Assembly: GCA_905236275.1 (NCBI GenBank)
Contig: CAJOPI010000236.1
Coordinates: 1 to 5,821, forward strand
Direction: 5' to 3'
Length of the DNA stretch: 5,821 nt
Origin: an uncultured Lachnospiraceae bacterium
Lineage (GTDB): Bacteria; Bacillota; Clostridia; Lachnospirales; Lachnospiraceae
Shown: positions 1 to 5,535 of the stretch, piece after piece
How positions within the stretch are numbered: position 1 is the first letter of the stretch
How the letters are laid out: every line of letters starts with the position of its first letter
The notes under the pieces: model-generated
What the model saw: only the letters and a program-made list of their open reading frames with translations
Told to the model about the DNA's origin: nothing
Database searches by the model: none
Position numbers and translations under genes: made by a program

Positions 1-918
1 ATCATGATTTCTCATATATTTTGCAACAGCTTCCTGCACCGATGCCGAGATAAAGAAATACTGCTGCTTAAGTCTGAGCTCTTTACCCGCATAATGATTA
101 TCATTCGGATAAAGAACCTCGACTATGTTCTTTGCAAGGTTGTCCTGTTCTACAGCCTTGCGGTAGTCTCCTTTGTCAAAGGAGTCAAGCTGGAAGCACT
201 CAACCGGCTCTGCGTCCCATACACGAAGCGTGTTTACGATGCCGTTACCGTAGCCGATAACCGGCATATCATAGGGAACAGCCTGTACCGACTGATAGTC
301 TTCCTGTATAAATTTATTCCTGCCGTTTTCGTCCGTTACGACTCTTACATAGCCGCCAAACTTAACTTCTTTTTTATACTCGCGTCGGCGAAGTTCGAAG
401 GGGTTGCCGTCACGAAGCCAGTCATCCGGTATCTCTATCTGATAGCCGTCACGAATCTTCTGTTTGAACATTCCGTAACGGTAGCGGATGCCGCAGCCGT
501 AAGCGCTGTAACCCAGTGTTGCAAGTGAATCCAGAAAGCAGGCTGCGAGTCTTCCGAGACCGCCGTTGCCGAGCGCGGCATCGGGTTCCTGATCTTCTAC
601 TGCATTTAAGTCTATTCCCATCTCATCAAGGGCTTCTTTAACCTCCTTATATTCGCATAAGTTTATAAGGTTGTTTCCCAAAGCGCGCCCCATGAGAAAT
701 TCCATAGACATATAGTAGACAATCTTCGGGTCCTGTTCCTCGTAAGCCTTCTGGGTATCCATCCAGTTTTCTATTATCGTGTCCTTTACCGATATGCAGA
801 CAGCCTGAAAAATCTGCTGCGCATCGGCTTCTTTAATGGTCTTTCTGAAAAGAACCTTTACGTTTTCCTCAATAGATTTCTTGAATTTTTCCTTGTCGAA
901 CTTTCGTGAATTGAACAA
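1..918 (-). CDS. glgP: Glycogen/alpha-glucan phosphorylase, N-terminal 306 residues (3' end outside window)
   Basis: This enzyme (EC 2.4.1.1) splits terminal alpha-1,4 glucose units from glycogen or maltodextrins with phosphate, giving glucose-1-phosphate in the cytoplasm. Reading the minus strand from 918 gives an uninterrupted frame to the window edge. Family hallmarks are visible: YYMSMEFLMGRALGNN at about residues 68-83, ALGNGGLGRLAACFLDS at about 115-131, then YGIRYRYGMF-like and PDDWLRDGNPFE segments, and KQQYFFISASVQ near the end. Full-length family members have roughly 750-850 residues, so about 500 residues, including the PLP-lysine region, lie outside. The start is TTG at 916-918: an in-frame TGA lies at 937-939, there is no ATG or GTG between, and the first internal ATG (codon 53) is too late. 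An AGGAGG sits 5 nt upstream. The gene follows ileS after 25 nt with no terminator, suggesting read-through from ileS. The assignment to the phosphorylase family is firm; the preferred glucan cannot be told. Confidence 0.95.
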   Translation of the reverse strand, partial: MFNSRKFDKEKFKKSIEENVKVLFRKTIKEADAQQIFQAVCISVKDTIIENWMDTQKAYEEQDPKIVYYMSMEFLMGRALGNNLINLCEYKEVKEALDEMGIDLNAVEDQEPDAALGNGGLGRLAACFLDSLATLGYSAYGCGIRYRYGMFKQKIRDGYQIEIPDDWLRDGNPFELRRREYKKEVKFGGYVRVVTDENGRNKFIQEDYQSVQAVPYDMPVIGYGNGIVNTLRVWDAEPVECFQLDSFDKGDYRKAVEQDNLAKNIVEVLYPNDNHYAGKELRLKQQYFFISASVQEAVAKYMRNHD

Positions 919-923
919 TCTGT

Positions 924-929
924 CCTCCT
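924..929 (-). promoter_or_regulatory. Shine-Dalgarno site of glgP, supports the TTG start
   Basis: The minus strand reads GAGGAGGACAGATTG here, giving a perfect AGGAGG 5 nt before the TTG codon. It lies in the 25-nt gap between the ileS stop and glgP and is the main reason for choosing TTG over any internal ATG. Confidence 0.85.
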
Positions 930-943
930 CGCCCGCTCAGTCG

Positions 944-3900
944 TCAGCACTTCTCAACGCCAAGCTTTACATGCTCACCATTGATATTCCACTCCTTGGA
1001 ATATCCAACTGCGTTACCGATTGCTATTTTATCAGCCATGGCCTCCTTCATCACGTATTCCCCGTTCCTGTTGAGGTAATCTCCAAGCCTGTCATTACCC
1101 TCGAGGGAAATCGTGATCTTGTCCATAACTTCGAATCCGGCCTCCTTTCTCATCGTCTGGATTTTGGAAATCAATTCTCTTACCATACCTTCTTCGATAA
1201 GCTCCTCAGAAAGATTCGTATCAAATACAACGGTTATGTTCGCATCACCCTGTTCCACATAGCCCTCTTTCTGACTCATTTCAATGAGAAGGTCCTCCTT
1301 TGATAATACAACCTCTGTACCGTTTGCGTCAAATTTAAGACATTCGCCGCTTTCAAGTTTATCCATTGCCTCGTTTCCGTCGAGCAAGCTCAGATACTCC
1401 CTTATCTGATTAAGAACCTTTCCGTACTTGGGTCCTACCGTACGAAGCTGGGGCTTGAAGGTGTAGGTGGTAAATTCACGCACATCATCAGTAAAGTCAA
1501 CCTTCTTCACGTTAAGCTCGTCCTCGATGATTTCCTTATAGAAGTCGGACATATCCCCGCCTGCACGAACGAACATCTGCGGAAGAGGCTGCCTGTTCTT
1601 CATATTGCAGGCATTTCTTGCCGCACGTCCGAGAACTACGATATCAACTACCTTATCCATGTCCTCTTCGAGCTTTTTGTCGATAAGCTTCTCATCAACC
1701 GTCGGGAAATCGCAGAGGTGGATTGACTCCGGAGCATTCTTGTCAACCGAGCATACAAGATTCTGATAAATCTGCTCTGTCATGAAAGGTATCATGGGAG
1801 CCGCAGCCTTTGAAATCTCGACAAGTGCCGTATAAAGGGTCATGTAGGCATTTATCTTGTCCTGCTCCATTCCCTTAGCCCAATATCTCTTTCTCGAACG
1901 GCGCACATACCAGTTACTCATCTCGTCGACAAACTCCTGCAGAGCCTTTGCCGCCTCAGTAATTTTATAATTTTCAAGGTCCGTATCAACCTCTTTAATG
2001 GTCGAATAAAGCTTTGACAGAAGCCACTTATCCATTACGGAAAGCTTCTCATAGTCGAGGCTGTAGTTCGAAGCATCGAAATTATCAATATTAGCATAAA
2101 GGACATAGAAAGCGTAGGTATTCCAGAGGGTTCCCATAAACTTTCTCTGACCTTCCACTACCGCCTTATCATGGAAGCGGTTCGGAAGCCATGGAGCACT
2201 GTTCACGTAGAAATACCAGCGGATGGCATCCGCACCATGCTTCTCCAGAGCCTCGAAGGGGTCAACCGCATTGCCCTTTGACTTACTCATCTTGTTTCCG
2301 TCTTCATCAAGCACAAGTCCCAATACGATAACGTTCTTGTAGCAGGGTGAATGGAAGAGCAGCGTTGACTCAGCGAGGAGTGAATAGAACCAGCCTCTTG
2401 TCTGGTCTACAGCTTCTGAAATAAAGGCTGCGGGATACTGACTCTTAAATAATTCCTCATTTTCAAAAGGATAGTGATGCTGTGCGAAGGGCATTGCTCC
2501 TGAGTCAAACCAGCAGTCGATAACCTCCGGCACCCTCTTCATCTTTCCATGACATTCAGGACATTCGCACTCAATCTCATCGATATAAGGTCTGTGAAGC
2601 TCGACTGTCTTTGCCTTCTCATTTCCCGAAAGCTTAAAGAGTTCCTCCCTCGAACCAATGGAAATTCTCTTTCCGCAGTCAGGGCACTCCCAGATATTAA
2701 GCGGTGTTCCCCAGTAACGGTTTCTCGAAACCGCCCAGTCCTGGATGTTTCTCAGCCATTCACCGAAACGTCCGCTTCCGATGGTCTCAGGAATCCAGTT
2801 TATCTGGCTGTTGTTCTCGATAAGCTCATCCTTAACCTCGGTCATCTTGATAAACCATGACTCTCTTGCATAGTAGATAAGCGGAGTATCGCATCTCCAG
2901 CAGAAAGGATAGTCATGCTCGAAGTTCGGTGCGCTGAAAAGAAGTCCCCTTGCATCGAGGTCTTTTAAGATTTCAGGGTCAGCCTTTTTAACGAAGAGTC
3001 CGGCAAAAGGTGTCTGCTCCGTCATGTTACCCTGATTGTCAACGAACTGAACCAGTGGGAGGTCATATTTTCTTCCCACGCGGGCATCGTCTTCACCGAA
3101 GGCAGGCGCGATATGAACTACACCTGTACCGTCTTCCATAGTTACATAATTATCGCAGACTACGAAATGTGCCTTCTTTCTCTGCTTGTCAGCCTCGGCA
3201 CCTGCGCATTCAAAGAGCGGAACGTACTCTGTATGCTCAAGGTCCGTACCCTTGTATTTTTCAAGGATTTCGTAAGGCGAACAGGGATTTCCCTCTCCGC
3301 CGAGTACCTTTTCAAGAAGTGCTTCTGCAAGTATATAGGTATAATTATCGGCTGTCTTAACCTTAACGTAGGTCTCCTCAGGATTTACGCAGAGCGCAAC
3401 GTTGGACGGGAGTGTCCATGGCGTTGTCGTCCATGCAAGGATATATTCGTCCTTACCTTTAACCTGAAAGCGCGCGATTGCCGAACGTTCTTTAACTGCC
3501 TTGTAGCCCTGTGCAACCTCATGGCTTGAAAGCGGAGTTCCGCATCTGGGGCAGTAAGGAACGATCTTAAATCCCTTATAAAGAAGTCCTCTGTCCCAGA
3601 TATTTTTAAGAGCCCACCACTCGGATTCGATATAATTATCCTCATAGGTAACATAGGGATTTTTCATGTCTGCCCAGAATCCGACAGTTGATGAGAAATC
3701 TTCCCACATTCCCTTGTACTGCCATACCGATTCCTTACATTCCTTAATGAAGGGTTCAAGACCGTACTTTTCTATCTGGTCTTTTCCGTCAAGACCAAGC
3801 TTCTTCTCAACTTCAAGCTCTACCGGAAGTCCATGTGTATCCCAGCCTGCCTTTCTCGGAACATAATAGCCCTTCATGGTTCTGTAACGCGGAATCATAT

Positions 3901-4096
3901 CCTTTATTACACGCGTTAAAACGTGACCTATATGGGGCTTTCCGTTGGCCGTAGGCGGTCCGTCATAGAAGGTATAGGTCTCGCCCTGCTTTCTCTGCTC
4001 CATTGACTTCTCGAAGATGTCATGGTCTTTCCAGAATTTCTCAATCTGCTTCTCTCTTGATACGAAATTCAGATCAGTATTGACTTTCTCGTACAT
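944..4096 (-). CDS. ileS: Isoleucyl-tRNA synthetase, type 2 (eukaryote-like), 1050 aa
   Basis: Class I aminoacyl-tRNA synthetase that charges tRNA-Ile with isoleucine in the cytoplasm (EC 6.1.1.5). Visible in order: catalytic HIGH motif at residues 55-58 inside PPTANGKPHIGHVL, GWDTHGLPVE at 84-93, CPRC at 182-185, the CP1 editing domain with the Thr-rich WTTTPWTLPSN (222-232) and GTGVVHIAPAFGEDD (323-337), FCWRC (398-402), CPDC (471-474) and CPEC (512-515) pairs, CWFDSG (528-533), QTRGWF (565-570), KMSKS (602-606), the anticodon-binding segment around 721-739 (NWYVRRSRKRYW), then a long C-terminal domain. The length of 1050, the motif wording and the segment RNACNMKNRQPLP (827-839) fit the IleRS2 group rather than the roughly 930-residue bacterial type 1. 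The ATG at 4096 has GGAGGAG 4 nt upstream. Expression is expected to be controlled by the T-box leader immediately upstream. Function is near certain; the type 2 assignment is strong but made by eye. Confidence 0.98.
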   Translation of the reverse strand: MYEKVNTDLNFVSREKQIEKFWKDHDIFEKSMEQRKQGETYTFYDGPPTANGKPHIGHVLTRVIKDMIPRYRTMKGYYVPRKAGWDTHGLPVELEVEKKLGLDGKDQIEKYGLEPFIKECKESVWQYKGMWEDFSSTVGFWADMKNPYVTYEDNYIESEWWALKNIWDRGLLYKGFKIVPYCPRCGTPLSSHEVAQGYKAVKERSAIARFQVKGKDEYILAWTTTPWTLPSNVALCVNPEETYVKVKTADNYTYILAEALLEKVLGGEGNPCSPYEILEKYKGTDLEHTEYVPLFECAGAEADKQRKKAHFVVCDNYVTMEDGTGVVHIAPAFGEDDARVGRKYDLPLVQFVDNQGNMTEQTPFAGLFVKKADPEILKDLDARGLLFSAPNFEHDYPFCWRCDTPLIYYARESWFIKMTEVKDELIENNSQINWIPETIGSGRFGEWLRNIQDWAVSRNRYWGTPLNIWECPDCGKRISIGSREELFKLSGNEKAKTVELHRPYIDEIECECPECHGKMKRVPEVIDCWFDSGAMPFAQHHYPFENEELFKSQYPAAFISEAVDQTRGWFYSLLAESTLLFHSPCYKNVIVLGLVLDEDGNKMSKSKGNAVDPFEALEKHGADAIRWYFYVNSAPWLPNRFHDKAVVEGQRKFMGTLWNTYAFYVLYANIDNFDASNYSLDYEKLSVMDKWLLSKLYSTIKEVDTDLENYKITEAAKALQEFVDEMSNWYVRRSRKRYWAKGMEQDKINAYMTLYTALVEISKAAAPMIPFMTEQIYQNLVCSVDKNAPESIHLCDFPTVDEKLIDKKLEEDMDKVVDIVVLGRAARNACNMKNRQPLPQMFVRAGGDMSDFYKEIIEDELNVKKVDFTDDVREFTTYTFKPQLRTVGPKYGKVLNQIREYLSLLDGNEAMDKLESGECLKFDANGTEVVLSKEDLLIEMSQKEGYVEQGDANITVVFDTNLSEELIEEGMVRELISKIQTMRKEAGFEVMDKITISLEGNDRLGDYLNRNGEYVMKEAMADKIAIGNAVGYSKEWNINGEHVKLGVEKC
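983..1005 (-). repeat. Perfect 8-bp inverted repeat near the 3' end of ileS
   Basis: GATATTCC (983-990) and GGAATATC (998-1005) are exact reverse complements around a 7-nt spacer. In the ileS mRNA the loop is AAGGAGU, which looks like a ribosome binding site. It lies inside the last 36 codons of ileS. No U-run follows, so it is not an intrinsic terminator. It may be a chance feature of the coding sequence or a hairpin before the ileS-glgP junction. Confidence 0.5.
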
Positions 4097-4129
4097 TTTT
4101 CTCCTCCATAAATCAGGCTATTAAAATGT

Positions 4130-4168
4130 AAAAAGACCCCGTCCTATATTGTCTATAGGGCGGAGTCT
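4130..4168 (-). terminator. Intrinsic attenuator of the ileS T-box leader
   Basis: Arms 4168-4154 and 4148-4134 form a 15-position stem (AGACUCCG then CCCUAUA against UAUAGGAC then GGGGUCU) with one U-G pair and one C-A mismatch, a GACAA loop and the run UUUUU at 4134-4130. It lies 33 nt before the ileS start codon, the position expected for a transcription-attenuating T-box. Confidence 0.92.
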
Positions 4169-4193
4169 CATATTTTCCGTTGTACCACCTATA
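4154..4193 (-). promoter_or_regulatory. T-box antiterminator
   Basis: UAUAGG (4193-4188) pairs with CCUAUA (4159-4154), and CGG (4179-4177) with CCG (4163-4161), leaving the bulge UGGUACAA whose UGGU can bind the tRNA ACCA end. The 3' arm is the same segment used as the 5' arm of the terminator, so the two folds exclude each other. The bulge differs from the usual UGGNACC, having A in place of the last C, and C4160 is left unpaired. Confidence 0.8.
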
Positions 4194-4359
4194 CACACCA
4201 TCATGTGCCATCTCTGTAACGTGAGATGAGTACGGATCGACTTAATGAGTGCGCCTGATTTCGTCAGGAAACACCGTTCAGAGTCACAGCTCGGAAGTGA
4301 TTTTTCGTCATAGCCTTTTTTCTGTATTTTGTTTTGACCTTGTTTTCAACAACGGCTTT

Positions 4360-4389
4360 ATTATACTGAAAAAAACGCATTTATGTCAA
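4360..4389 (-). promoter_or_regulatory. Sigma-A promoter of ileS
   Basis: The minus strand shows TTGACA (4389-4384) and TATAAT (4365-4360), both perfect consensus, with an 18-bp spacer. Transcription would start at about G4353, giving a leader of about 257 nt before ileS. Such a strong promoter is typical upstream of attenuated synthetase genes, where control is exerted after initiation. Confidence 0.9.
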
Positions 4390-4419
4390 GTAGTTATCCT
4401 GTTATCAAGCCTTCGATTA

Positions 4420-4428
4420 TGCTATAAT
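4420..4428 (+). promoter_or_regulatory. Extended -10 promoter of the acyltransferase gene
   Basis: TGCTATAAT is a perfect extended -10 element. No good -35 exists at the usual 16-18 bp: TTATCA at 4402-4407 matches 4 of 6 bases but with only a 15-bp spacer. The standard distance from the -10 puts the start of transcription on A4435, the first base of the ATG. The promoter is back-to-back with that of ileS, its -10 lying about 34 bp from the ileS -35. Confidence 0.72.
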
Positions 4429-4434
4429 TATTTC

Positions 4435-5520
4435 ATGAAAAAGAAATCTGACAAACGTTTAATCTATCCGGATCTTGCAAAAGGCATTGGAATTATCCTT
4501 GTGGTTTTGGGGCACATCGAATACATCTCACTGCCCTTAAGGAATTTCATTGTGTCTTTTCATATGCCCTTATTTTTCGTGATTTCAGGCATTCTTCTGA
4601 ATGTCACCGGTGATGAAAATAAGGAATACAAAGCTGTTGTCTCAAAAAAGGCAAAAAGTATTCTCCTGCCCTACCTTTATTTTTCCATTCTTGATACCTT
4701 AGTCTATCTTATCTATTTTTATGCCACAGGCAGAGATGGGGGATTTTCAACAGCAGTCTCCTACCTCACAAATACGGTCACCTTTTACGGAATATCAGTG
4801 CTCTGGTTCCTTCCGGCACTTTTTGCTTCCGAAATAATCTTCATAAATATAAGAAAGAAATGTTCCTTTATACAGATATTATTTATCTGCATAATTTTTG
4901 TAGCTCTGAGCATTTTCCTGAATAATAATCTCATTTTACTGAATATGCTCTATGGAAACCGTATATCTTTTGCAGTTTTCCATCTTTTGGCGGTTGCTGT
5001 CCTAAGACTTCCCGCCTGTATGTCTTTCCTTGCGGCAGGTTATTTTACCTATCCGCTCATAAACCGTTTTCTCCTGAAGAGGCCACTCAGAAGCCTTATC
5101 ATAGGATGTTTACTTCTAATTGCGAGTTACATTACAAGCCAGATGAACGGTGTCACCGATTTACATTATCTCGTTTTTAACAGTATGCCCTTATACATCG
5201 TGTCATCTTCCTGCGGTGTATTCGGAGTTATAGATTTATGTGTTGCAGTTGAAAATCTTCCGTCAAATTTCTTCAATTCGCTTATGACTTTTTTCGGAAG
5301 AAATTCCCTAATTGTAATGCTCACGCATCTTGATTTTTACATTTTATATTTTGCAGAGGTCGGAGGGCTTCATTTTTCAAAGCCTTTACTCGGCACTCCT
5401 TCACACGATGTCCTGCTCTCTTTTCTGTCTTTAATCTTCGTGCTTTTGGCAGAAACCTTTATCATAATTTTCGTTAACCGTTTCTGTCCTTTTTTATTAG
5501 GAAAAAATAAATCTATATGA
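4435..5520 (+). CDS. Integral membrane acyltransferase, family 3 (361 aa)
   Basis: Members of this family (Acyl_transf_3; OatA-, WecH- and NolL-like membrane domains) move acetyl or other acyl groups onto sugars, cell-wall or envelope polymers. The acceptor here is unknown. The N-terminus has the family signature DLAKGIGIILVVLGH (residues 13-27, with H27) and SFHMPLFFVISG (41-52, with H43), followed by VLWFLPALF (122-130) and FFGRNSLIVMLTH (286-298). About ten hydrophobic segments are visible, roughly at 16-31, 38-57, 76-97, 120-138, 145-163, 178-190, 195-210, 219-236, 250-272, 290-308 and 326-349. There is no SGNH-type extracellular domain, so it is a membrane-only form. The ATG at 4435 puts the signature at the usual distance from the N-terminus. 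The longer frame from 4249 would start inside the ileS leader and adds 62 unrelated residues. No Shine-Dalgarno sequence precedes the ATG, which fits a leaderless mRNA. A membrane protein gene follows after 15 nt. Confidence 0.9.
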   Translation: MKKKSDKRLIYPDLAKGIGIILVVLGHIEYISLPLRNFIVSFHMPLFFVISGILLNVTGDENKEYKAVVSKKAKSILLPYLYFSILDTLVYLIYFYATGRDGGFSTAVSYLTNTVTFYGISVLWFLPALFASEIIFINIRKKCSFIQILFICIIFVALSIFLNNNLILLNMLYGNRISFAVFHLLAVAVLRLPACMSFLAAGYFTYPLINRFLLKRPLRSLIIGCLLLIASYITSQMNGVTDLHYLVFNSMPLYIVSSSCGVFGVIDLCVAVENLPSNFFNSLMTFFGRNSLIVMLTHLDFYILYFAEVGGLHFSKPLLGTPSHDVLLSFLSLIFVLLAETFIIIFVNRFCPFLLGKNKSI

Positions 5521-5525
5521 GGAGG
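5520..5525 (+). promoter_or_regulatory. Shine-Dalgarno site overlapping the acyltransferase stop codon
   Basis: AGGAGG begins on the last base of the TGA stop (5518-5520) and lies 10 nt before the ATG at 5536. The overlap suggests translational coupling between the two plus-strand genes and decides the start of the downstream one. Confidence 0.8.
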
Positions 5526-5535
5526 TATCCCGAAA

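Larger units (their letters stand above)
4130..4353 (-). promoter_or_regulatory. T-box riboswitch leader of ileS (isoleucine specifier)
   Basis: T-box leaders sense uncharged tRNA: the specifier pairs with the anticodon and the tRNA 3' end holds an antiterminator open. Reading the minus strand from the predicted start at 4353: a small 5' hairpin (UUGUU 4352-4348 with AACAA 4344-4340); AUC, an isoleucine codon, at 4301-4299 followed by ACUUCC and GAGCUG (4292-4287), the usual wording after a specifier; a Stem II-like element with GACU (4285-4282) pairing AGUC (4242-4239), GUGU (4274-4271) pairing GCAC, and CCUGA pairing UCAGG (4268-4254); Stem III, CAUCUC (4228-4223) pairing GAGAUG (4214-4209) around a loop with CGUUA; the T-box bulge UGGUAC (4187-4182); and a terminator. 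UGGU matches an ACCA tRNA end. Only 52 nt precede the AUC, and I see no AGAGAG or GGUG elements of a normal Stem I. AUC at 4259-4257 is a weaker specifier candidate. The T-box identity is well supported; details of Stem I are not. Confidence 0.87.

Noticed and set aside
4..528. 174-codon plus-strand open frame
   Set aside because: It lies opposite glgP, whose minus-strand frame has clear phosphorylase motifs; the plus-strand protein resembles nothing and has no ribosome binding site.
919..943. Possible terminator between ileS and glgP
   Set aside because: The 25-nt gap contains the glgP ribosome binding site but no GC stem followed by a T-run.
1040..1130. Possible internal glgP promoter in the 3' part of ileS (GATAAAAT-like -10 on the minus strand)
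   Set aside because: No convincing -35 at proper spacing; the match is weak and within codons.
836..1303. 155-codon plus-strand open frame across the glgP-ileS junction
   Set aside because: Antisense shadow of two well-supported genes; no promoter or ribosome binding site and no recognisable protein features.
2549..3866. Several shorter open frames on both strands inside ileS (2549-2860, 3113-3529, 3169-3360, 3385-3654, 3666-3866)
   Set aside because: All overlap the intact ileS frame, show low-complexity shadow translations, and lack start signals.
4235..4237. AUC triplet as T-box specifier
   Set aside because: It lies between the Stem II-like element and Stem III and is followed by CCG, without the ACUUCC-GAGCUG context seen after the triplet at 4301-4299.
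4249..4434. Longer start (ATG 4249) for the acyltransferase, adding 62 residues
   Set aside because: The added part lies antisense to the ileS T-box leader and promoter, has no ribosome binding site or family similarity, and would precede the normal N-terminal signature by too far.
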